This document shows positions 1 through 4,607 of a stretch of DNA of 5,034 nt, in pieces. The stretch's first letter is position 1. Every line of letters begins with the position of its first letter. The position numbers and the translations under genes are program-made. The notes beneath the pieces were generated by a model. The model had not been told where the DNA came from and did not search any database. It saw only the letters and a program-made list of their open reading frames with translations. Source of the DNA: an uncultured Bacillota bacterium (GTDB lineage Bacteria; Bacillota; Clostridia; Peptostreptococcales; Anaerovoracaceae); contig CAMKAM010000103.1 in NCBI GenBank assembly GCA_946410475.1, positions 1-5,034 on the forward strand, given 5' to 3'.

Positions 1-167
1 GTGAAAGCGTTCTTGTACATGCCGCTGTTCATAGCGACCTCGACGCTCTCGAGTTCGCCGCTCGTGTAAGACTTTGCCTTCGCTACTGCGAAAGCGATCG
101 CACCCGGCTCTGTTACTCCGAGAGCGGGCTTCATATCATTTTTCAACAGTTCAGTAAGTTCGTGCAT
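1..167 (-). CDS. Serine dehydratase-like / L-cysteine desulfidase family protein (YhaM/CyuA, UPF0597), N-terminal fragment
   Basis: This is the first 55 codons of a gene that runs off the left edge; the family is normally about 430 residues. The start at 167 has an AAGGAG site (180-175 on the minus strand) about seven bases upstream. The visible segment, KPALGVTEPGAIAFAVAKAK (residues 13-32), matches the N-terminal signature of the YhaM/CyuA family, recalled from E. coli YhaM as KPALGCTEP. It continues into a VEVAMNSGMYKNAF stretch that corresponds to VEAWVSPNLMKNG. Characterised members are iron-sulfur enzymes that split L-cysteine to pyruvate, ammonia and sulfide; Firmicute homologues are often labelled serine dehydratase alpha-family. 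The family cysteine in GCTEP is Val18 here, so the catalytic activity is uncertain. The gene follows the acetyltransferase gene on the same strand, with a hairpin in between. Family membership is fairly safe; the substrate is not. Confidence 0.85.
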   Translation of the reverse strand, partial: MHELTELLKNDMKPALGVTEPGAIAFAVAKAKSYTSGELESVEVAMNSGMYKNAF

Positions 168-209
168 GCTGATTCTCCTTATATAACGATGAGAGTGCGT
201 CCTAATAAG

Positions 210-239
210 AAAGGCACCGGAAATGTTTCCGATGCCTTT
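210..239 (-). terminator. Hairpin between the acetyltransferase and desulfidase-like genes
   Basis: An inverted repeat with arms 210-223 and 226-239 pairs AAAGGCA with TGCCTTT and CGGAAA with TTTCCG, with one internal mismatch (217/232) and a tight centre that would open to a loop of about 4-6 bases. Read on the minus strand it lies just after the acetyltransferase stop and is followed by an interrupted T-rich stretch (TTTCTTATT). It is probably an intrinsic terminator of moderate strength. It could allow some read-through into the desulfidase-like gene, for which I see no clear separate promoter. Confidence 0.7.
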
Positions 240-251
240 TGTATCCGCTTG

Positions 252-563
252 TTATTTCTGTTTGTCGATACGACAGGAAAGTCCGTTCGGTGCTTCGACG
301 TCGAGATCTTCCTGAGGATTTTTTTCAAGCCAAGTCACAGCGTAAGAACACGTCGCGCGGATGTTTCCGCCGAGCGCCCTTATCTGTTCCACTGCCAGAT
401 CCATCAACTGGCCTGCGATGCCCTGACCTCTGAGCGAGTCATCTACGAATGTGTGGTCGATGTCGTAAAGACCGGGCTCGACCTCCGGGAAAGTGATCTC
501 GCAGATCATATCGCCGTCTTCGTTGTTTGCGTATATACGTTCCTTATCTTTGATGAAGTCCAT
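252..563 (-). CDS. Small GNAT-fold N-acetyltransferase (COG2388 / YjdJ / NATD1 type)
   Basis: The product is 103 residues, the usual size for this minimal GNAT family. The start at 563 is chosen because AAGGAGG (578-572 on the minus strand) lies eight bases upstream and the family homology begins here. The frame is open back to 698, but that extension crosses the promoter and looks non-coding. Visible features are the beta strands DGDMICEITFPEVE (residues 17-30), the YDIDHTFVDDSLRGQGIAGQ block (33-52) with the acetyl-CoA pyrophosphate loop R45-G-Q-G-I-A50, and the characteristic TCSYAVTWLEKNPQ segment (71-84). The fold binds acetyl-CoA and is expected to act in the cytoplasm, but the acceptor of this subfamily is essentially unknown. 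The gene is divergent from the asparaginase operon, has its own -10 box at 603-608, and is followed by a hairpin. Confidence 0.9.
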   Translation of the reverse strand: MDFIKDKERIYANNEDGDMICEITFPEVEPGLYDIDHTFVDDSLRGQGIAGQLMDLAVEQIRALGGNIRATCSYAVTWLEKNPQEDLDVEAPNGLSCRIDKQK

Positions 564-602
564 TGTCGGGTCCTCCTTTTTCGAGATTGATCTTACAAGA
601 TG

Positions 603-608
603 ATTATA
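603..608 (-). promoter_or_regulatory. -10 box of the acetyltransferase promoter
   Basis: On the minus strand these bases read TATAAT, a perfect -10 hexamer, about 40 bases upstream of the acetyltransferase start. With a 17-base spacer the -35 position falls at about 626-631 and reads ACCACA, a poor match to TTGACA. Transcription would begin near 596. The -35 position lies inside the tandem repeat at 623-642, so the promoter may be controlled from there. Confidence 0.55.
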
Positions 609-622
609 CACGAAAAGCATAG

Positions 623-643
623 CTTTGTGGTACTTTGTAGTAC
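623..643. promoter_or_regulatory. Candidate operator: tandem 10-bp direct repeat with overlapping palindrome
   Basis: Two adjacent 10-base units, CTTTGTGGTA (623-632) and CTTTGTAGTA (633-642), match at nine of ten positions and so repeat at one helical turn. Overlapping them is the perfect inverted repeat GTACT-ttgt-AGTAC (630-643). The site sits between the two divergent -10 boxes: over the -35 position of the minus-strand promoter and about 50-70 bases upstream of the predicted start of the plus-strand operon. Both promoters lack a good -35. A regulator acting on one or both directions is a reasonable inference, but none is identified in the window. Confidence 0.45.
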
Positions 644-679
644 GAATAAGAGAAGGCGGCAAAGAGCGAAAAGATATAG

Positions 680-685
680 TATAAT
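680..685 (+). promoter_or_regulatory. -10 box of the asparaginase operon promoter
   Basis: A perfect TATAAT lies 49 bases upstream of the asparaginase start, giving a leader of roughly 40 bases if transcription begins near 692. With a 17-base spacer the -35 position (657-662) reads CGGCAA, which does not resemble TTGACA, and no TGn extension precedes the box. The promoter may therefore depend on an activator. It is the only convincing promoter I see for the six-gene run to 4357. Confidence 0.55.
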
Positions 686-733
686 AGTAAGCGGACAATA
701 AACGGAAGCGTTGGAAAAGCAGGAGGACAGTAA

Positions 734-1762
734 ATGAAAAAACATCTGCTTCTAATAACGACAGGAGGGACTATAGCGTCTGAGAACAGCGGCAACGGAC
801 TCGCGCCGTCGGTGTCGGCGGAGGAGATCCTCAGGAGCATGGAGGCGCTGATAGGCTTCTGCGATATAGATTTCATGGAACTTTTCCGGATAGACAGCAC
901 GAATATGCAGCCGGAACACTGGATGGAGATAGCGAAGACCATCAAAAAGAATTATGACAAGTACGACGGTTTCGTCGTCACTCACGGCACGGACACGATG
1001 GCATATACTGCCGCGGCTCTTTCGTATCTGATACAGGACTCCGCAAAGCCGATCATCCTGACAGGCTCGCAGAAGCCGCTGATGGACGAGGTCACGGACG
1101 CGAAGAAGAACCTTGCGGACAGCATAAGGTTCGCCTGCGAAGAAGGCGTGAGCGGAGTGTTCATAGTCTTCGCCGGACAGGCGATAGCGGGCACCAGAGC
1201 GAGGAAGTTCAGGTCGAAGAGCTTCAGCGCGTTTTCCAGCATCAACTATCCGGAGATAGCCGTCGTCGACGGGGCGAGGGTCATCAAGCACGCTCTGCCG
1301 CCGGTGCCGGAAGGATCTGTCAGATTCTATGACAAGATGGTGCCGAAAGTCTTTCTTCTGAAACTGATCCCCGGAATGGATCCCGGGATACTTGAATACA
1401 TCGGTGATCACTACGATGCGGTCGTGCTCGAGACATACGGAGTCGGAGGCTTGCCGTTCCCGAAGGACAGGAATTTCATGGCGGGCATGAAGACCCTCAC
1501 GGATAAGGGGATACCTGTTGTCGTAGCGACGCAGGTCGTTATGGAAGGAAGCGACCTTGAGACCTATGAGGTGGGTCATGAGGCAATGGAAAAGTACGAC
1601 CTCATGCAGGCGCATGATATGACGACGGAGGCGGTGGTCACGAAGCTGATGTGGCTTCTCGGACTCGGCCTTTCAGGCGACAAACTGAAAGAAGCTTTCT
1701 ATACGCCGGTCGCGCTCGATCTGGTGCCGGCGAGCACTCTGCAATGGCAGGAAGGAGAATGA
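734..1762 (+). CDS. ansA: Type I (cytoplasmic) L-asparaginase
   Basis: The enzyme hydrolyses L-asparagine to L-aspartate and ammonia. The product is 342 residues, the normal length for type I enzymes, and begins without a signal peptide, so it should be cytoplasmic. AGGAGG (721-726) lies seven bases before the ATG. Catalytic elements are all present: TTGGTIAS (residues 9-16) with nucleophile Thr13, DSTNM (54-58) in the substrate pocket, HGTDTMAYTAAALSY (84-98) with the Thr86-Asp87 pair, TGSQKPL (110-116), and GTRARK (153-158), whose Lys158 aligns with the family's catalytic lysine. The C-terminal domain holds ETYGVGGLP (233-241) and VVVATQVVMEGSD (262-274); type I enzymes carry an allosteric asparagine site in this region. 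It is first in the operon, five bases before the lipoprotein gene. Glutaminase side activity cannot be judged from sequence alone. Confidence 0.95.
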   Translation: MKKHLLLITTGGTIASENSGNGLAPSVSAEEILRSMEALIGFCDIDFMELFRIDSTNMQPEHWMEIAKTIKKNYDKYDGFVVTHGTDTMAYTAAALSYLIQDSAKPIILTGSQKPLMDEVTDAKKNLADSIRFACEEGVSGVFIVFAGQAIAGTRARKFRSKSFSAFSSINYPEIAVVDGARVIKHALPPVPEGSVRFYDKMVPKVFLLKLIPGMDPGILEYIGDHYDAVVLETYGVGGLPFPKDRNFMAGMKTLTDKGIPVVVATQVVMEGSDLETYEVGHEAMEKYDLMQAHDMTTEAVVTKLMWLLGLGLSGDKLKEAFYTPVALDLVPASTLQWQEGE

Positions 1763-1767
1763 CGAGA

Positions 1768-2376
1768 ATGAAGAGGTTGAGGAAGATATGTATGACAGCT
1801 GCGGCGGTGCTGGTGATGGCTGCTGCTTTGATGCTTGCGGGATGCGGATCGCAGAGCGGAGCGATGCAGATCAGCCAGTTCGTGCCCGACGAGGGACAGA
1901 AGGATATGTACGATCTGGCTGTAAGCGGCCTTGATGAATCGATAGTCATGAAGTTCGATGCGGGTACAGGTGTCAAGGATATGGCAGTGGGCTATGAGGT
2001 CTACGAAAAGGGCAAAAAGGTCAGGGATGATGTTCCGCAATTCGGGCTGACGGCCGAGAAGGACAGCCCCATGAAAGGTTATCTCGGCCTGTGGTTCATG
2101 GGCGGCGAAGGAAGGATAAGCACATCAGGAGCCGCTGTATCATCTGTAACGCTGGATGCTCCATGGAAAGAATATGAAGACAAAGACGGATATTCGTGGG
2201 GAAGCTCCGGCGGCGGAGGCGATATAGTAAAAGGCGAAAAGACATATATCTATGGTCATTACGTAATGAAGGATGACAGCGATATGGAGATCGTCGATCC
2301 GGTGTCGGTCATGAGCGATAAAGATATGCTGAAGCAGTATGAAAAGGCATATATGTTCTATGTGATATTCAAGTAA
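1768..2376 (+). CDS. Putative lipoprotein of unknown function
   Basis: The predicted product is 202 residues. A basic start (MKRLRKICMT) leads into a hydrophobic stretch (residues 11-24) and the lipobox LAGC, with Cys26 as the predicted lipid-modified residue, so the mature protein of about 177 residues should sit on the outer face of the membrane. The start at 1768 is preferred because AAGGAG (1752-1757) lies ten bases upstream. An in-frame ATG at 1759, overlapping the asparaginase stop, is only one base from that site and would add just MTR. The mature part has no motif I recognise. It holds alternating hydrophobic and charged segments suggesting a beta-rich domain, a GYLGLWFMGGEG patch (104-115) and a Gly/Ser loop GSSGGGG (145-151). 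It is co-transcribed with enzyme genes, but no function can be assigned. The frame and signal sequence are solid. Confidence 0.88.
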   Translation: MKRLRKICMTAAAVLVMAAALMLAGCGSQSGAMQISQFVPDEGQKDMYDLAVSGLDESIVMKFDAGTGVKDMAVGYEVYEKGKKVRDDVPQFGLTAEKDSPMKGYLGLWFMGGEGRISTSGAAVSSVTLDAPWKEYEDKDGYSWGSSGGGGDIVKGEKTYIYGHYVMKDDSDMEIVDPVSVMSDKDMLKQYEKAYMFYVIFK

Positions 2377-2395
2377 CCACAAGGAAGACAGACTA

Positions 2396-3067
2396 ATGGA
2401 AGAAAAGGTAATAAGCGTCGCCGAGATGAGAGCGGCTGACAGATATACGATAGAGGAACTGGGCGTGCCGTCGAAGGAACTGATGCGGCGAGCGGCTCAG
2501 GGCGTTTTCGATGCGGTGTTCGCGGGTGAAGACCTGCCTGAAGACGATGTCTTCAGTACCGTGATCTTCTGCGGAAGCGGCAACAACGGCGGAGACGGAT
2601 ATGCTCTTGCTGAAATAATGAAGGACGAAGACCTCGATGTCACTGTGGTCAGAGTATCCGAAAAGTTTTCAGAGGATGGGAAATACTATTTCGACAGATG
2701 TGCGGAGAAGGGCGTGCGCATGATGATGTACGAAGAATTTCTCTCAGGGATAAAGGCGATGCCGGAATCCGAGAGTCAGTATGACATCATCGTCGACTGC
2801 ATGCTTGGCACAGGTTTTTCAGGAGTCCCAAGAGAGCCCATAGCGGGAGCCATCGGCCTTATCAACAAGGCCGGAGAGGACGGGGCTTTTGTGGTCGCGG
2901 TCGATATCAACAGCGGGATGAACGGCGATACCGGTGAGGCCGTACTGGCGGTGAAGAGCGATCTTACCGTCTCGATCGGCTATTACAAACACGGCTTCTT
3001 CACCGAAGAGGCGAAGAAGTGGATCGGTGAGCTCGAGAACGCTGATATCGGCATAACGCTGCCGTGA
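2396..3067 (+). CDS. nnrE: NAD(P)H-hydrate epimerase, stand-alone YjeF N-terminal domain
   Basis: The enzyme interconverts the R and S forms of NAD(P)HX, the hydrated and inactive form of NAD(P)H, so that a dehydratase can restore the cofactor. The protein is 223 residues, the size of the epimerase domain alone; in many bacteria this is fused to the dehydratase (YjeF C-terminal/NnrD), which is absent here and not elsewhere in the window. Visible signatures are the helix ISVAEMRAADRYTIEELGVP (6-25), the nucleotide loop CGSGNNGGDGYALA (59-72), VDCMLGTGFSG (133-143) and VAVDINSGMNGDTGE (167-181), where the family more often has DIPSG and Asp170 is the expected catalytic or ion-binding acid. LMRRAA (29-34) replaces the usual LMENAG. 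AGGAAG (2382-2387) lies eight bases before the start. The fold is certain and the activity likely. Confidence 0.9.
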   Translation: MEEKVISVAEMRAADRYTIEELGVPSKELMRRAAQGVFDAVFAGEDLPEDDVFSTVIFCGSGNNGGDGYALAEIMKDEDLDVTVVRVSEKFSEDGKYYFDRCAEKGVRMMMYEEFLSGIKAMPESESQYDIIVDCMLGTGFSGVPREPIAGAIGLINKAGEDGAFVVAVDINSGMNGDTGEAVLAVKSDLTVSIGYYKHGFFTEEAKKWIGELENADIGITLP

Positions 3068-3083
3068 GAGAAAGGAGCGGAAA

Positions 3084-3605
3084 ATGAAAGAGGCGTTGCT
3101 TATCATCGACGTGCAGAACGACTATTTCCCGGGAGGAGCGAACGAACTTTACAAGGCCCGGGAAGCCGAAGACAGGATAATAGAACTGATCGCGGAGAGC
3201 CGTCAGGCAGGACGTCCTGTTATATACATGCAGCATTTCAATTCACCGGGCGACAGTTTCTTCATCGAAGGGACCGAGGGTGTTGAGATCTCAGAGAGGA
3301 TAAAGCCCGCACCCGGAGACAAAGTGATTAAAAAAGAGTATCCGAACAGCTTCCTTGGAACAGAACTTGACGGATATCTGAAAGAACTCGGCGTCACGAA
3401 GCTGATCGTTTGCGGCATGATGACACATATGTGCGTGGACACGACGGTAAGGGCGGCGATGGACCATGGATATGAGGTCGGGCTCGTCGCAGGAGCGACG
3501 GCCACGAAGGATCTGGAGATAGACGGCGAGGTGCTGCCCGCGGAGATGGTGCAGAAGGTGTTCATCGCTTCGCTGGGCGGAGTGTTCGCTGAGATAAGGC
3601 AGTAA
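3084..3605 (+). CDS. Isochorismatase-fold cysteine hydrolase
   Basis: The protein is 173 residues, typical for the family. AGGAG (3073-3077) lies six bases before the ATG, and the previous gene ends 16 bases upstream. The catalytic triad can be read directly: Asp9 in LIIDVQNDYF (6-15), Lys84 in VIKKEYPNSF (81-90) and nucleophile Cys117 in GMMTHMCVDTT (111-121). The end, GATATKDLEIDGEVLPAEMVQKVF, is characteristic of the nicotinamidase-related hydrolases near streptothricin hydrolase and RutB. The family cleaves amides or esters such as nicotinamide, ureidoacrylate or isochorismate. The DWH-type metal site of true nicotinamidases is not seen; the matching region reads IYMQHFN (47-53), so nicotinamidase should not be assumed. 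A link to NAD metabolism through the preceding epimerase gene is tempting but unproven. Confidence 0.92.
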   Translation: MKEALLIIDVQNDYFPGGANELYKAREAEDRIIELIAESRQAGRPVIYMQHFNSPGDSFFIEGTEGVEISERIKPAPGDKVIKKEYPNSFLGTELDGYLKELGVTKLIVCGMMTHMCVDTTVRAAMDHGYEVGLVAGATATKDLEIDGEVLPAEMVQKVFIASLGGVFAEIRQ

Positions 3606-3632
3606 GCAGAACGGCAGAACGGAGAAACAGGC

Positions 3633-4118
3633 ATGATAAAGATTTTGTTCATATGTCACGGCAACATATGCCGCAGCCCGATGGCTGAATTCGTAATGAA
3701 GGATATGGTGAAAAAGGCGGGTCTTGCGGAAGACTTCCATATCGAGTCAGCAGCGACGAGTTCGGAAGAGATCTGGGGAGGACGCGGCAATCCCGTATAC
3801 CCTCCCGCGAGGAAGAAGCTTCTTGAGAACGGGATAGACCCTTCGGGCAAAGAGGCGAGGAAGACCACGCCCGCCGACTATGACGAATACGATTATCTGA
3901 TCGGCATGGATACTATGAACCTCAGGAACATGAGACGGATATACGGAGGCGACCCGGAAGGCAAGATCTCCCTGCTGCTCGACTACTGCGGCAGGACAGG
4001 GCAGGAGGTGGCCGATCCGTGGTATACAGGCGACTTCGAAGCGACATGGGATGATGTCACGGAAGGATGCGCAGCGCTTCTGGAACAGCTGAGATCCGGC
4101 ATGACGGATCGATCATGA
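3633..4118 (+). CDS. Low-molecular-weight protein tyrosine phosphatase
   Basis: The 161-residue length fits the family. The phosphatase P-loop CHGNICRS (residues 8-15) supplies nucleophile Cys8 and phosphate-binding Arg14, with Ser15 after it. The general acid is Asp128 in the DPWYTGDF block (128-135). The first position after the cysteine is His where many enzymes have Leu or Val, a change common in Firmicutes. GGAG (3621-3624) lies eight bases before the start. Such enzymes dephosphorylate tyrosine, and sometimes arginine, on cytoplasmic proteins, and often oppose tyrosine kinases in capsule control. No kinase or polysaccharide gene is present, so a housekeeping or metabolic role fits this context better. 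It ends 14 bases before the next gene. Confidence 0.95.
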   Translation: MIKILFICHGNICRSPMAEFVMKDMVKKAGLAEDFHIESAATSSEEIWGGRGNPVYPPARKKLLENGIDPSGKEARKTTPADYDEYDYLIGMDTMNLRNMRRIYGGDPEGKISLLLDYCGRTGQEVADPWYTGDFEATWDDVTEGCAALLEQLRSGMTDRS

Positions 4119-4132
4119 TAGGAGAAAGGGAA

Positions 4133-4357
4133 ATGATGGAACTGACAAAAGATACGAAGGTAGCGGACGTTTTCAAGGAGTATCCGTGGCTGAAGGACGA
4201 GCTGATAAAGATGGATGACAAATTCAAGATGCTCGATTCCCCGATGGCAGATCTCGTCCTCAAGAAGGCGACGCTCCGGGATGCCAGCGGCAAGATCGGT
4301 CTCAGCATAGAAGAGATGGCGGAGCAGCTGGAGAAGATGATCGAAGCGCGTGGATGA
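4133..4357 (+). CDS. Small DUF1858-like protein
   Basis: The product is 74 residues. I choose the ATG at 4133, eight bases after AGGAG (4120-4124). Other in-frame starts are 4136, and 4115, which overlaps the phosphatase stop as ATGA but precedes the binding site. The pattern ELTKDTKVADVFKEYPWLKD (3-22), then FKMLDSPMADLVLKKATLRD (31-50) and a helix SIEEMAEQLEKMI (58-70), resembles DUF1858, especially the cysteine-free form found at the N-terminus of DUF438 and hemerythrin-like proteins. It lacks the Cys pair (HCxxC-like) of the metal- or cluster-binding type, so metal binding is not expected from this domain alone. It is the last gene before the operon terminator. Function is unknown; a role as a small helical adaptor is a guess. 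Confidence 0.85.
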   Translation: MMELTKDTKVADVFKEYPWLKDELIKMDDKFKMLDSPMADLVLKKATLRDASGKIGLSIEEMAEQLEKMIEARG

Positions 4358-4387
4358 GACGCGGCGATCAGGATGAAATCGGAATGA

Positions 4388-4419
4388 AAAAGAGCGGCCA
4401 GTACGATCGCCGCTCTTTT
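4388..4419 (+). terminator. Intrinsic terminator of the six-gene operon
   Basis: An 11-base-pair perfect stem pairs AAAAGAGCGGC (4388-4398) with GCCGCTCTTTT (4409-4419) around a 10-base loop. It lies 30 bases after the last stop codon. The A-rich and T-rich ends make it usable from either strand, though the plus-strand operon is the obvious client. Confidence 0.85.
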
Positions 4420-4542
4420 CCAATAGAAACATTTGTGTGATGCTGAGCATTTAAGAGTCATTGTTTACCGACTGCTCTATCGGTATAGACTTATTATGTG
4501 TTAAAAAGCGTCCCAAAAACCGTCACAAAATGCAAGTAAAAA
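4420..4542. other. Convergent intergenic spacer with small inverted and direct repeats
   Basis: This stretch lies between two terminators of converging transcripts. It contains ATGCT-g-AGCAT (4440-4450), TACCGA and TCGGTA arms about eight bases apart (around 4467-4486), and a 12-base-period direct repeat of CGTC(C/A)CAAAA (4509-4530). No gene, promoter or convincing structured RNA is visible. Confidence 0.4.
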
Positions 4543-4562
4543 CGGCAGAGCCAAGTCTGCCG
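4538..4562 (-). terminator. Terminator of the minus-strand surface-protein gene
   Basis: A seven-base-pair perfect stem (CGGCAGA 4543-4549, TCTGCCG 4556-4562) has a six-base loop. On the minus strand it is followed by five T residues (4542-4538), the normal form of an intrinsic terminator, 45 bases after the surface-protein stop. On the plus strand it is also followed by a T-rich tract (TTTTGTTTTT), so it could back up the operon terminator. Confidence 0.75.
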
Positions 4563-4607
4563 CCTTTTGTTTTTATTTGATATGCTTGAGATCTCAGAAA
4601 GTACTCA

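Noticed and set aside
162..590. Plus-strand open frame of 142 codons at the left end
   Set aside because: It lies antisense to the acetyltransferase gene and spans the hairpin. Its peptide has no recognisable motif and it has no ribosome binding site.
564..698. Upstream extension of the acetyltransferase frame to a start at 698
   Set aside because: The extension covers the -10 box and tandem repeat, lacks family similarity, and the strong AAGGAGG site points to the start at 563.
752..1615. Long open frame (287 codons) on the minus strand opposite the asparaginase gene
   Set aside because: It is the antisense shadow of a fully motif-supported asparaginase, its composition is rich in Arg/His as expected from reading that gene backwards, and no ribosome binding site stands out.
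1651..1767. Earlier start for the lipoprotein within the asparaginase gene
   Set aside because: The basic plus hydrophobic signal peptide begins at 1768 with a suitable binding site. The extra residues would bury the signal and overlap ansA by over 100 bases.
4445..4490. Minus-strand resemblance to tRNA-Lys pieces (GATAGAGCAG and GACTCTTAA)
   Set aside because: The two pieces are too far apart for a D-stem and anticodon loop, the anticodon stem does not pair, and no T-loop GTTCGA or acceptor stem is present.
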